Source: Isosphaeraceae bacterium (lineage in GTDB: Bacteria > Planctomycetota > Planctomycetia > Isosphaerales > Isosphaeraceae). Taken from it: a stretch of 45,529 bases of DNA. The position numbers were made by a program, and so were the translations under genes. Below the pieces are notes generated by a model that ran no database searches, was not told the origin of the DNA, and was given only the letters and a program-made list of their open reading frames with translations. Location: assembly GCA_025356435.1 (NCBI GenBank), contig JANXSY010000076.1, forward strand, positions 1 to 45,529. Direction: 5' to 3'. Every line of letters starts with the position of its first letter. Within the stretch, counting starts at the first letter, position 1. Positions 33,360-41,372 of the stretch are shown piece after piece.

Positions 33360-34346
33360 ATGAATACATCCGAATCGCTAGATTTCGTCCTCGGACAACT
33401 TGACGAAGACGCCGCTGACCGATGGCGTCTCGAAAGGGATTCCGACCCAGATTTGGCCCACCGGCTCGACCGCCTCGGCCACTCGATCCGCTCCCTCCTC
33501 GACCACGAAGATGAAGCCTTCGAGCCGCCCCCCGGCCTGGCAAGGCGCACGCTGGAGTTCGTCGCCAATGAGTCTCGTGAGGCTCGACCGGGCGTCCTCG
33601 AATTCAGGCCGCGACTCTTTCGATTGCGGCTCGAAGACCTGGCCGTTGCCGCGACGATCTTCCTTGCGAGCCTCCTCGCCCTCGCGCCGGCCATCCTCAA
33701 GGGTCGGGAACGCTGGGGCCGAGCAGCCTGCCAGAATAATCTCCAGAAGGTCGGGATGCGGCTCCATCAATATGCCGCGATCAAGGACGCCTATCCGTTC
33801 GTTTCGACCGATGAGGAAGTCCCGCATGTGGGCACAATCATCTGTCGGCTCAACGACGCTGGATTCCCCATCGACCCCAAAGACTTACTCTGCCCGTGCA
33901 GCGGGTCGAACTGCGGCACCGCCCAGTGCGTCCCCTCCCTCTCCAAGGTGGCTGAGACGATGAAGGTCTCCCCCGAAGAAGGATGTCGGATGATCGGTGC
34001 GAACGACTATGCCTTCAATGTCGGCAACTATGAAAGCGCCTCCCTCCACGCCGATCCGACTGCCAAGGCCGGCCCGCTCAGGGCGATCGCGTCGCACGCC
34101 ATTCCGATCATATCTGACCGCCCCGCCTTCAACTCCGGCCAAGTGCTCGAAGGCAATAGCCCCAACCACGGCGGGCAGGGACAGAACGTCTTGTTTGCCG
34201 ACGGTCACTCGTCATGGCACAACAGCCGCAGGGTGACTCCCGCCGACAACGACCTCTTTCTCAACAACGACAATCGCCCGGCCTACGGGGTTAGCCCCGA
34301 AGACGCAGTCCTGATGCCTGCGATCTTCAGAGTCCTGGCGCGTTGA
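33360..34346 (+). CDS. Probable membrane anti-sigma factor with DUF1559/pilin-like ectodomain
   Basis: 328 residues. The cytoplasmic N-terminus (1-92) starts MNTSESLDFVLGQLDEDAAD, the small helical pattern typical of anti-sigma factors, without the zinc-binding His-x3-Cys-x2-Cys motif. One membrane helix (DLAVAATIFLASLLALAPAIL, 93-113) follows. Outside it, AACQNNLQKVGMRLHQYA matches the DUF1559 segment after the pilin helix (A-x-C-x-N-N-L-K-Q-I-G). Near the end, NHGGQGQNVLFADGHSSW matches the DUF1559 C-terminal H-x(9-10)-DG motif. The gene starts 4 bp after the ECF sigma gene. Anti-sigma activity is inferred from position and layout. Confidence 0.72.
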   Translation: MNTSESLDFVLGQLDEDAADRWRLERDSDPDLAHRLDRLGHSIRSLLDHEDEAFEPPPGLARRTLEFVANESREARPGVLEFRPRLFRLRLEDLAVAATIFLASLLALAPAILKGRERWGRAACQNNLQKVGMRLHQYAAIKDAYPFVSTDEEVPHVGTIICRLNDAGFPIDPKDLLCPCSGSNCGTAQCVPSLSKVAETMKVSPEEGCRMIGANDYAFNVGNYESASLHADPTAKAGPLRAIASHAIPIISDRPAFNSGQVLEGNSPNHGGQGQNVLFADGHSSWHNSRRVTPADNDLFLNNDNRPAYGVSPEDAVLMPAIFRVLAR

Positions 34347-34369
34347 AGTCACCGAGGCGGGGCCGGAGC

Positions 34370-34924
34370 TTACGGCACCCGCCTGCGATCATAGAGGAGG
34401 ATCGCGAGGATCGACTTCGCATCCTCGATCCGGCCGTCGTCGACCATTCTGACCGCTTCGTCCCACGCGACGACGACCGGTTCCATCCGCTCGTCCGGCT
34501 GATGTGCGGGCGGTCCCGACACCAGATTCTCGCAGAGATAGAGGAACATCCTCTCGGTCATGACCCCCGGCGAGACCAGCCACTCAGCGATCCGGGTCAT
34601 GCAGCCAGCGAGATAGCCCGTCTCCTCGGTCAGTTCACGCGAGGCCGTGACGTCGGGCGATTCCCCTGCGTCGATCGTCCCAGCGGGAACTTCCCAGAGG
34701 GTCCGGCCGACGGTGTATCGGTAGTTCTTCAAGAGGCAAACATGGTCCCGATCAACCATCGGCAGCAGGGCAACCGCCCCCCGATGAATGACAACCTCGC
34801 GATCAGCGGTCGAGCCGTCGGATAAGTCGACGCTTTGCAACGCGAGGTCGATCTTACGACCCTGGTAGATAATCCGCCGTCGCGTCGATCCGTCAGCCAT
34901 CGGCTGACGTTCCGACTCAGACAT
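34370..34924 (-). CDS. Nudix hydrolase (ADP-ribose pyrophosphatase-like)
   Basis: 184 residues. The Nudix box is present with all metal-binding glutamates: GTIDAGESPDVTASRELTEE followed by TGY. N-terminal RRIIYQGRKIDLALQSVDL, KNYRYTVGRTLWEVPAG and SPGVMTERMFLYL fit the ADP-ribose/GDP-mannose pyrophosphatase branch. It would hydrolyse nucleoside-diphosphate sugars to AMP and sugar phosphate. I chose ATG 34924 (MSESERQ), which overlaps the end of the upstream stress-protein gene by 8 bp. ATG nine codons in (MADGSTRR) is a possible alternative. Confidence 0.9.
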   Translation of the reverse strand: MSESERQPMADGSTRRRIIYQGRKIDLALQSVDLSDGSTADREVVIHRGAVALLPMVDRDHVCLLKNYRYTVGRTLWEVPAGTIDAGESPDVTASRELTEETGYLAGCMTRIAEWLVSPGVMTERMFLYLCENLVSGPPAHQPDERMEPVVVAWDEAVRMVDDGRIEDAKSILAILLYDRRRVP

Positions 34925-35369
34925 GGGAATCGCGGATCGTAAGCACAGGGCAAGGGGCCTCACGCATGATCCGCTCGGCGGAGGAGCCGAGTAGGACGTG
35001 GGAGAAGCCATGACGGCCGTGAGTCGCGATGACGATCAGGTCAATCGCATGTTCGCGAGCGTAATCAACGACCCCCTCGACCGCCTCTCCCCACCGGACC
35101 GACGTCTCGACCGCGACGACCTCGCCCCAGGCCGGGTCGAGCGCCTGCTTGAGGGCAGCCAGGGACGCGGCCTCGATGTCAGAGTAATACTGAGGCGGCA
35201 AGGAGGGGGCCATCATCACGTCCGGCCCTGACGGCACCACGTCGGGTAAGACGTGCAGGAGGTGAAGGGTCGCCCCAAACCGCTCCGCCAGGCCCACGGC
35301 GTAGCGAAGCGGGGCGTGCGAATGCTCGCCGAAGTCGGTGGGAGCAAGGATCGAGCGGATCGTCAACAT
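34917..35369 (-). CDS. Universal stress protein (UspA family)
   Basis: 150 residues, a single Usp domain. Conserved parts are SILAPTDFGEHSHAPLRYAV, LHLLHVLP, and the ATP-binding C-terminal block VIATHGRHGFSHVLLGSSAE with RIMREAPCPVLTIR. The G-x2-G and GS residues suggest the ATP-binding rather than the UspA-type subclass, though the spacing between them is shorter than in MJ0577-type proteins. Such proteins modulate survival under stress. It lies 31 bp downstream of the aminotransferase gene and overlaps the Nudix gene by 8 bp. Confidence 0.93.
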   Translation of the reverse strand: MLTIRSILAPTDFGEHSHAPLRYAVGLAERFGATLHLLHVLPDVVPSGPDVMMAPSLPPQYYSDIEAASLAALKQALDPAWGEVVAVETSVRWGEAVEGVVDYAREHAIDLIVIATHGRHGFSHVLLGSSAERIMREAPCPVLTIRDSHV

Positions 35370-35400
35370 GGAGAGATGCCTTCCGGTCCAGGGCGAGGGT

Positions 35401-36264
35401 TCAGGCCTGGCCGCGGATGAGCTTGTGGAACCGCTTGAGCAGGTCGGCCGTTACTTTGCCGGGCTTGCCGTCGCCGATCGGGCGGCCGTCAAGCTCGACG
35501 ACCGGGATCACCTCGGCGGCTGTGCCGGTCAGGAAGCACTCGTCGGCGGTGTAGATGTCGTGGCGGTCCATTGTCCGCTCGACCACCTTATACCCGGCGT
35601 CTCGGGCGATCTCGATCACAGCCTCGCGGGTGATGCCTTCGAGGATTCCGGCGTCGATCGAGGGGGTATGCACTTCCCCCTTGCGGACGACGAAGATGTT
35701 ATCCCCGGTGCATTCGGCGACCTCGCCCTTATGGTTGAGCATCAGGGCTTCGAGGCAGCCCGCGTTCGTTCCCTCGATCTTGGCGAGGATGCTGTTCAGG
35801 TAGTTGAGCGACTTGATCCGGGGGTTCAAGGCACTAGGATGGTTGCGCATCGTGCCGGCGGTGACGATCTTCAGCCCGGCCTCATAGAGTTCGGCCGGAT
35901 AGAGGCTGATCGAGTCGGTGATGATGATGATCTGCGGGTCGGTCGTGCTGCGAGGGTCGAGGCCCAGGCTGCCGGCCCCTCGGGTGACGATGAGCCGGAT
36001 GTAGGCGTCGATCAGGCTATTGACCTTGAGCGTGTCGAGAACGGCCTGTGCCATGTCGGCCCGAGACATCGGGATCACGAGATGGATGGCGCGTGCCGAG
36101 TCGTAGAGCCGCTCGATGTGCGATTCGAGGCGGAAGACCCGGCCCGAATAGGACCGAATGCCTTCGAAGATGCCGTCGCCGTAGAGCAGGCCGTGGTCAA
36201 AGACGCTGATCTTGGCGTCAGCCTTGTCGTATAACTTGCCGCCGATATAAACCTTCAGGCTCAT
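35401..36264 (-). CDS. ilvE: Branched-chain amino acid aminotransferase (class IV PLP)
   Basis: 287 residues. The PLP lysine is Lys151 in NPRIKSLNYLNSILAK. VFDHGLLYGDGIFEGIRSY, GEVAECTGDNIFVV and GILEGITREAVIEIA are class IV signatures. It interconverts branched-chain 2-oxo acids and amino acids with glutamate. Some short class IV enzymes are instead D-amino-acid transaminases or aminodeoxychorismate lyases, but length and motifs favour IlvE. I chose ATG 36264 (MSLKVYIGGKLYDKADAKIS), the standard start; the upstream extension overlaps the ABC ATPase region and is not coding. It lies 67 bp downstream of the LolD-like gene. Confidence 0.9.
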   Translation of the reverse strand: MSLKVYIGGKLYDKADAKISVFDHGLLYGDGIFEGIRSYSGRVFRLESHIERLYDSARAIHLVIPMSRADMAQAVLDTLKVNSLIDAYIRLIVTRGAGSLGLDPRSTTDPQIIIITDSISLYPAELYEAGLKIVTAGTMRNHPSALNPRIKSLNYLNSILAKIEGTNAGCLEALMLNHKGEVAECTGDNIFVVRKGEVHTPSIDAGILEGITREAVIEIARDAGYKVVERTMDRHDIYTADECFLTGTAAEVIPVVELDGRPIGDGKPGKVTADLLKRFHKLIRGQA

Positions 36265-36331
36265 CCGTCGCTCGCTCCCGGCGGGGGCCGATCGCCCTTT
36301 GAAGTTCCGCCGGTTGCCCGATCGGAAGCCT

Positions 36332-37042
36332 TCAGACGTTTGCGGTGGCCCACTCTTCGATACGCCCCTCGGCGAGCCGGACGATCCGGTCAGCTTGTTG
36401 GGCAATGGACTGGTCGTGTGTGACCATCATCATAGTGAGCGACCGCTCGCGGTTCAAGTCGCGGAGCAGTTCGAGTACCGACTGCCCGCTCGCCGAGTCG
36501 AGGTTTCCGGTCGGCTCGTCGGCCAGGAGGATCTCCGGCCCGCCGGCCAACGCCCGCGCGATCGCTGCCCGCTGCATCTCGCCGCCGGACAACTCGTTCG
36601 GCTTGTGAGTCAGGCGATGCCCGAGGCCGACACGCTCCAGCAGTTCGGTCGCCCTGGCCCGGATCGCCTTGCGCTGCTTGAGATAGGTGAAGGCTTTGAG
36701 CCGGATCATGTGCGGGAGCATGACGTTTTCGACCGCTGACAGCTCAGGCAGCAGGTGATAGAACTGGAAGATGAAGCCGAACGTGCGGTTCCGGAGGTTG
36801 TCGCGACGCCGTTCGGGGAGGTTGTCGATCCGCTCGCCTTCGAGCTGGACGATACCGGTGTCTGGGGTGTCGAGCAGCCCGAGCAGGTGCAGGAGCGTGC
36901 TCTTGCCCGACCCGCTCTGTCCGACGACTGCCACGAACTCCCCTCGTTCGACCTGAAGGTCGACCCCGTGGAGTACGGGTACCTCGTTCCGTCCCTTGCG
37001 GTAAGCCTTCTCGACGCCGCTGGCCGCGAGTTGAATCGCCAT
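36332..37042 (-). CDS. lolD: ABC transporter ATP-binding protein, LolD-like
   Basis: 236 residues. Walker A GQSGSGKST, Q-loop FGFIFQFYHLLPEL, signature ELSGGEMQR, Walker B LLADEPTGNLD and the switch histidine VTHD are all present. The FQFYHLLPELSAVENVMLP segment is typical of the LolD/MacB branch. It would power the permease encoded 45 bp upstream to extract lipoproteins from the inner membrane. With only two components visible, a related export or FtsX-type function is also possible. Confidence 0.9.
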   Translation of the reverse strand: MAIQLAASGVEKAYRKGRNEVPVLHGVDLQVERGEFVAVVGQSGSGKSTLLHLLGLLDTPDTGIVQLEGERIDNLPERRRDNLRNRTFGFIFQFYHLLPELSAVENVMLPHMIRLKAFTYLKQRKAIRARATELLERVGLGHRLTHKPNELSGGEMQRAAIARALAGGPEILLADEPTGNLDSASGQSVLELLRDLNRERSLTMMMVTHDQSIAQQADRIVRLAEGRIEEWATANV

Positions 37043-37087
37043 CGCCCTGATCCTCCCTTGAATCGATCGATTGGTTTGGACGACGAC

Positions 37088-38503
37088 TCACTCGAACCGA
37101 AGCGCCTGCACGGGGCGAAGCTTCGAGGCCCGGTGCGCTGGCCAGATGCTCGCGACGACGGCAATGAACAACGCCCCGCCCACGATCCACGCCACGGTCA
37201 TCGGCTCGACCAAGGTTGGGATCGAACTGAAGTAATAGATACCGTCGTCGAAGACCTTCCGGCCCGTCACCCGGCTAAGCCAGCCCTCGATCGCGTTGAT
37301 CTTCCAGACGAAAAGCAGGCCCCCAAGCATCCCGACACCGCTGCCGACGATCCCGAGCGCGAGCCCGTATCCGAGGAAGATCTGTCGGATACCCGCCGAC
37401 GACGCACCCAGGGCCTTGAGGACTCCGATATCGCGGGTCTTCTCCACGACGATCATCGAGAAGATCGCCAGGATGCCGAACCCGGCCACCGCGATAATGA
37501 AGAACAGAAGGATGTTCAGAATGCTCTGCTCGACCGCCACCGCCGAGAGCAGTGGGCCTTGCTTCTGCTCCCAGGTGCTCACCTTAAAGAACATGGGACG
37601 CAGCCCTTCGAGCGCGGTCTGGAGCTTGGCGGCGAGCTTGTCCAGATTGGCTCCGGGCTTGGCCTTCACCTGGATCTGATTGACGGCCCCCTTGCCCTGG
37701 CCATCGCCGAGCAACCGCATCGCCTGGAGCCGTTCGAGCGGGACGTAGACGTGGCTTGAGTCGTACTCGCTCATGCCGCTCTTGAAGAAGCCGACGACCG
37801 TGAAGTCGTCATACCCCGGCTTCGGCTTCGCGCCGGCGGCGGGGAAGACGAGGCCGATCTTGGTGCCTGGTGGGGCGATCGGGACGTCCTTGCCGTCGAA
37901 GTGGATATGTCCGACCGCGAAGCCGATGATCGTGCCGTTGTCGGAGACCTCTTGCTCGATCTGCTGATTGACCAGGTGCTCAAAGGGGCTGTTTTCAGGC
38001 TCGCCTTCGAGGAACCGGCCGGCCGGACGATTTCGCTTGACCTTCTGGGTGATCTCGAACGACGGCGGCATATTGACCGGCTTCTCGCGTTCGGTCGCCT
38101 CTTTGTTCTCGTAGAGGAATTCGGCGAAGTCGCCGGTCTTGGCCCGTTCGGCAGGCTGGATGCCGATAATCTGGACCTGTCGGGTGAACGGATGGCCGTT
38201 GACGGTCCACTTGGCCAGTCCGAACGTCTCCATCGTCGGGGCCATCGCGAGGATGTCCTTGCCGGCGACTTCGTTGATCCGGGCCATGACCTCTTGATGG
38301 TTCCAGAACCCGTCGAGGTCGTAGGATTCGACAATCACGTCGGCCAGCACCCCGTGGAGCCGGCTTCGCATCTTGTCGGCAAAACCGGCCATGACCGAGT
38401 TTACGACGATCATCGTCGCCACGCCGAGCATCACGCTCACGACGCTCGCCAGGGCGATATAGCGATGGCGAAGATATCGCCAGCAGAGCAAAGATTTATA
38501 CAC
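37088..38503 (-). CDS. LolC/LolE-like ABC transporter permease
   Basis: 471 residues. A first membrane helix (YIALASVVSVMLGVATMIVV) is followed by a periplasmic MacB-type domain (about 45-330). Three helices of an FtsX domain follow (NILLFFIIAVAGFGILAIFS; GYGLALGIVGSGVGMLGGLLF; WIVGGALFIAVVASIWPAHR). The conserved KTRDIGVLKALGAS coupling motif and the terminal RASKLRPVQALRFE fit the LolC/E family. The periplasmic domain is larger than in E. coli LolC. It is encoded just before the LolD-like ATPase. No LolA, LolB or second permease is adjacent. Confidence 0.9.
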   Translation of the reverse strand: MYKSLLCWRYLRHRYIALASVVSVMLGVATMIVVNSVMAGFADKMRSRLHGVLADVIVESYDLDGFWNHQEVMARINEVAGKDILAMAPTMETFGLAKWTVNGHPFTRQVQIIGIQPAERAKTGDFAEFLYENKEATEREKPVNMPPSFEITQKVKRNRPAGRFLEGEPENSPFEHLVNQQIEQEVSDNGTIIGFAVGHIHFDGKDVPIAPPGTKIGLVFPAAGAKPKPGYDDFTVVGFFKSGMSEYDSSHVYVPLERLQAMRLLGDGQGKGAVNQIQVKAKPGANLDKLAAKLQTALEGLRPMFFKVSTWEQKQGPLLSAVAVEQSILNILLFFIIAVAGFGILAIFSMIVVEKTRDIGVLKALGASSAGIRQIFLGYGLALGIVGSGVGMLGGLLFVWKINAIEGWLSRVTGRKVFDDGIYYFSSIPTLVEPMTVAWIVGGALFIAVVASIWPAHRASKLRPVQALRFE

Positions 38504-38704
38504 CCTGAACGCCTCCTTGCGTCCGCGAGGTTGATGCGACGGCCGACGACGGCAATCCGTTCGCCTCCGTGTAGCAAAATTGGCCGAGGCCGCCTAGACC
38601 GACCACCTCAAAGATCCGTCCGAGACAGGAACAGGGACACCATCGCGGCCCGACCTCCCACGACCTCAAACGTCGCAAGAGGGGGGGGGGCGAAAACGTC
38701 TCTG

Positions 38705-40177
38705 TCAGTCCCCAGGTTGGGGCCGCAGGAGCGGGAAGAGGATGACGTCTCGAATGTTTGATTTGTTGAGGAGCAGCATGCAGAGCCGATCCAGGCCCAC
38801 CCCGAGACCACCCGCGGGCGGCATCGCGTATTTCAAGGCGCGGACGAAGTCGTTGTCCATCTTCGCCATCGAGTCCTCGGCCTTCTGGCCGGCGAGCTGA
38901 CGGCTAAAGAGATCCTCCTGGAGAATCGGGTCATTCAGCTCGGTGTAGGCGTTCGCCACTTCCATCCCTTGAACGAACAGTTCAAACCGCTCGGCGATCG
39001 CAGGGTCGCCCGCTTTCCGCTTCGTGAGCGGGCAGATCGCGGCCGGGTAGTCGATCACGAAGACCGGCCCGACGAGGGCGTCCTCGACCAGTTCTTCGAA
39101 GATCTCGCTGGCGATGACCTCGTGATCCTTCCCCGTCGTTTCGAACCCGATCGCCTCGGCTTTGGCCTTCACCGCGTCGCGATCAGTGATGTCGACCCCG
39201 GAGTGTTCCCGGAAAAGGTCTGCATAAGTCTTGCGAGGCCAAGGGGGTGTGAAGTCGACGACCGACTCGCCCCAGGGTCGCGTGTAGTTGCCGTCGATGG
39301 CGTCGATCGCCCCGCAGATCAGGGCTTCGGTCAGGTCCATCATCCCCCGATAGTCGCTGTAGGCCTGATAGGCTTCGAGCATCGTGAACTCGGGGTTATG
39401 CTTGGGGCTGATCCCCTCGTTGCGGAACACTCGGCCGATCTCGAAGACCCGTTCCATCCCGCCGACGAGCAGGCGCTTCAAGTGCAGTTCGAGGGCGATC
39501 CGCAGATAGAGTTGGAGGTCAAGGGTGTTATGGTGGGTCGTGAAGGGTCGAGCCGCCGCGCCACCGGCAATCGGCTGCATCGTGGGCGTCTCGACTTCAA
39601 CGAACCCGCGTTCCCCCAACACCTTGCGGAACGCGGCGATGACCTTCGTGCGGGCCACGAACGCCTGCAGGCTCTCGGGGTTCGAGAAGAGGTCGACATA
39701 CCGCTGCCTTGACCGTTTCTCGACGTCGGTCAGCCCGTGCCACTTCTCGGGCGGGGTGAGAAGGCACTTGCCGAGGAAGGTAAGGCTCTCGGCGAAGACA
39801 GTCAGTTCGCCCGTCTTGGTCCGGCCGAGGCTACCGTCGACACCGATCAGGTCGCCCAGATCGAATTCGGCCGCGAGATTCCAGCCGGCCTCACCGACCT
39901 GGTTTTTGCCGATGAAGACCTGGATCTGGCCCGTCCAGTCGCTCACCTGGAGGAAGTTGACCTTCCCCTGCCCGCGCCTGAGCATGATCCGACCGGCGAT
40001 CCTGACTCCCGCCACCTTGGCTTCGGGGTCGTCCGGTAGAGCGATGGCTCGGACATCGCTTATGGCGCGGTGGTCGTCAAATCGTTGCCCCCAGGGGTCG
40101 AGGCCCATCGCCTCGATCCGCCGCAACTTCTCCATCCGGGCCGCTTCCAAAGGATCGAGCACATCGTCCGCCATCAC
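38705..40177 (-). CDS. lysS: Lysyl-tRNA synthetase, class II
   Basis: 490 residues. An OB-fold anticodon domain (VRIAGRIMLRRGQGKVNFLQ) precedes the class II core. Motif 2 is FEIGRVFRNEGISPKHNPEF and motif 3 is GGLGVGLDRLCMLL. GMEVANAYTELNDP is diagnostic for LysRS. It charges tRNA-Lys with lysine. GTG 40177 has GGAAGG with 9-nt spacing; ATG 40174 directly follows and gives nearly the same protein. An overlapping three-codon ATG GCC CGG TGA frame lies immediately upstream. Its promoter is at 40230-40257. Confidence 0.95.
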   Translation of the reverse strand: MMADDVLDPLEAARMEKLRRIEAMGLDPWGQRFDDHRAISDVRAIALPDDPEAKVAGVRIAGRIMLRRGQGKVNFLQVSDWTGQIQVFIGKNQVGEAGWNLAAEFDLGDLIGVDGSLGRTKTGELTVFAESLTFLGKCLLTPPEKWHGLTDVEKRSRQRYVDLFSNPESLQAFVARTKVIAAFRKVLGERGFVEVETPTMQPIAGGAAARPFTTHHNTLDLQLYLRIALELHLKRLLVGGMERVFEIGRVFRNEGISPKHNPEFTMLEAYQAYSDYRGMMDLTEALICGAIDAIDGNYTRPWGESVVDFTPPWPRKTYADLFREHSGVDITDRDAVKAKAEAIGFETTGKDHEVIASEIFEELVEDALVGPVFVIDYPAAICPLTKRKAGDPAIAERFELFVQGMEVANAYTELNDPILQEDLFSRQLAGQKAEDSMAKMDNDFVRALKYAMPPAGGLGVGLDRLCMLLLNKSNIRDVILFPLLRPQPGD

Positions 40178-40198
40178 CGGGCCATACCTTCCGAGTCA

Positions 40199-40208
40199 CC
40201 GCTATAAT
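40199..40208 (+). promoter_or_regulatory. Possible -10 element (CCGCTATAAT) for the VOC gene at 40285
   Basis: A perfect TATAAT at 40203-40208 is preceded by CCGC, the same 10-mer that forms the -10 box of the sulfite reductase promoter (1621-1630). It lies 77 bp before the ATG. No -35 match is found at the right distance, so it may depend on an extended -10 or be fortuitous. Confidence 0.35.
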
Positions 40209-40229
40209 GATCGAATCTAAAGGGAGTAA

Positions 40230-40257
40230 ATTGTAGTAAATTCGCGGGTTAGGTCAA
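40230..40257 (-). promoter_or_regulatory. Promoter of lysS
   Basis: Reading the minus strand, TTGACC (40257-40252) and TACAAT (40235-40230) are separated by 16 bp, close to the sigma-70 consensus. Transcription would start near 40223 and give a leader of about 46 nt before GTG 40177. Confidence 0.6.
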
Positions 40258-40284
40258 CGTCAACCCCGGACCGAGGACATCTCA

Positions 40285-40710
40285 ATGGCCGTGTTGGAAC
40301 TGTTCGTTGTCGAGCTACGAGTCAAAGACCGCGCACCGATCGAGGAGTGGTACAGGCTCCACTTCGGCATGCAACTCCTCCTCGAAGACCGGGCCGGAGA
40401 TTATTCTCTGCTCAGATCCGGGACGATGCGGGTGGCCATCAAAGGCGGACGGGATGAAGCCGTCTCGGGTTCGACAGCGCTGATGTTTCGTGCCGACGGC
40501 CTCTCGCTCGTGCGCGAACAGTTGATCGCACAGGGGATCGAAGTGTCGGAAATCGAAGAGAGCCGCGAAGGCTATCGGACGGTTCGCCTGGCCGACCCCG
40601 CCGGCAATCCGATCCAGATTTTCGAGATGATATTCGGCTCAAGGGAAGAGGAACGAGTCCGGAGTACGGAGGAGAGAAATTCGGAGGATACGGCGCGAGG
40701 TTTGCCCTGA
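40285..40710 (+). CDS. VOC-fold protein (glyoxalase-like)
   Basis: 141 residues. Strands and helices follow the VOC pattern: LFVVELRVKDRAPIEEWYRL, SLLRSGTMRVAIKGG, TALMFRADGLSLVREQLIAQ and YRTVRLADPAGNPIQIFEMI. The usual metal ligands are only partly evident (Glu9, Glu at 107-108), so the activity is unknown. The C-terminus adds a charged tail after EMIFGSREEERVRSTE. It diverges from lysS and has a possible -10 at 40203-40208. Confidence 0.82.
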   Translation: MAVLELFVVELRVKDRAPIEEWYRLHFGMQLLLEDRAGDYSLLRSGTMRVAIKGGRDEAVSGSTALMFRADGLSLVREQLIAQGIEVSEIEESREGYRTVRLADPAGNPIQIFEMIFGSREEERVRSTEERNSEDTARGLP

Positions 40711-40793
40711 GTAGGGATTGAAATCGCCGAGCTTTCGCCCCTCGCGTGACCGGGTCAGCGAGCCGGCACAAACTCCTTGGAGGGCCTTCAGCG

Positions 40794-41294
40794 ATGAAAA
40801 CCGTCGTGGGAATGTTCGATACGCAAGACGAGGCGAAAGCCGCAATCGAACGACTGCATCGGTTGGGGATCAGTCGCGATGCGATCAGCGTGGCGATGAA
40901 GGATAGTCGGAAGACGGCCGATCTGACGACATCGACCGGTACGCATGACATGAGCGGAGAGGGAGCGACGAGCGGCTTGGTCTCGGGCGCGGGAGTCGGC
41001 GTGCTCGTCGGCCTGGCGATCGCGGGAAGCACGATCTTGTTGCCCGGAATCGGCACATTCTTGATCGGCGGGCCACTCGCGGCCGCCTTGACCGGGGCTG
41101 GCATCGGCGCGGCCTCTGGCGGTTTGATCGGCGGGCTAATCGGAGCGGGGATTCCTGACGAAGAAGCCGAGCATTTCTCTTCAGGGATGGAACGCGGTCA
41201 TGTGCTGGTTGCTGCCCATGCGGGAGACCACGAAGCCGCGGAGATCCGCAGGGCTCTTGACGAAGAAGGATCGCTCCGTTCGTATCATTCCTAA
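40794..41294 (+). CDS. General stress-type protein with glycine-zipper core (YflT/DUF1269-like)
   Basis: 166 residues. The N-terminal MKTVVGMFDTQDEAKAAIER and LGISRDAISVAMKD form a GSP17M/YflT-like domain. The centre is a Gly/Ala-rich hydrophobic zipper (SGAGVGVLVGLAIAGSTILL; IGAASGGLIGGLIGAGIP), which probably inserts in the membrane or oligomerises. The C-terminal AEHFSSGMERGHVLVAAHAG repeats the first domain in reversed context (HEAAEIRRALDEEGS). Homologues are stress-inducible proteins of unknown mechanism. GGAGG is 10 nt upstream of ATG 40794. Confidence 0.8.
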   Translation: MKTVVGMFDTQDEAKAAIERLHRLGISRDAISVAMKDSRKTADLTTSTGTHDMSGEGATSGLVSGAGVGVLVGLAIAGSTILLPGIGTFLIGGPLAAALTGAGIGAASGGLIGGLIGAGIPDEEAEHFSSGMERGHVLVAAHAGDHEAAEIRRALDEEGSLRSYHS

Positions 41295-41325
41295 TAATGG
41301 ATGAGACGATCCGAAGGAGAACGAA

Positions 41326-41355
41326 GAGGGGGGACGCAAGCTGCGAACCCCCCTC
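41326..41355. terminator. G/C-stem hairpin between convergent genes
   Basis: Eight-bp arms (41326-41333 and 41348-41355) around a 14-nt loop that contains a small inner GCA/TGC pair. It lies between the plus-strand stress protein gene (ends 41294) and the minus-strand aldo/keto reductase gene (ends 41373). There is no T-tract. Confidence 0.45.
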
Positions 41356-41372
41356 GTCACTCCTCGGTCGTT

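Noticed and set aside
38681..38690. Run of ten G between lysS and the LolC/E-like permease
   Set aside because: It is in non-coding DNA with no gene start close enough for slippage to act on. It is a curiosity, with no evidence of function.
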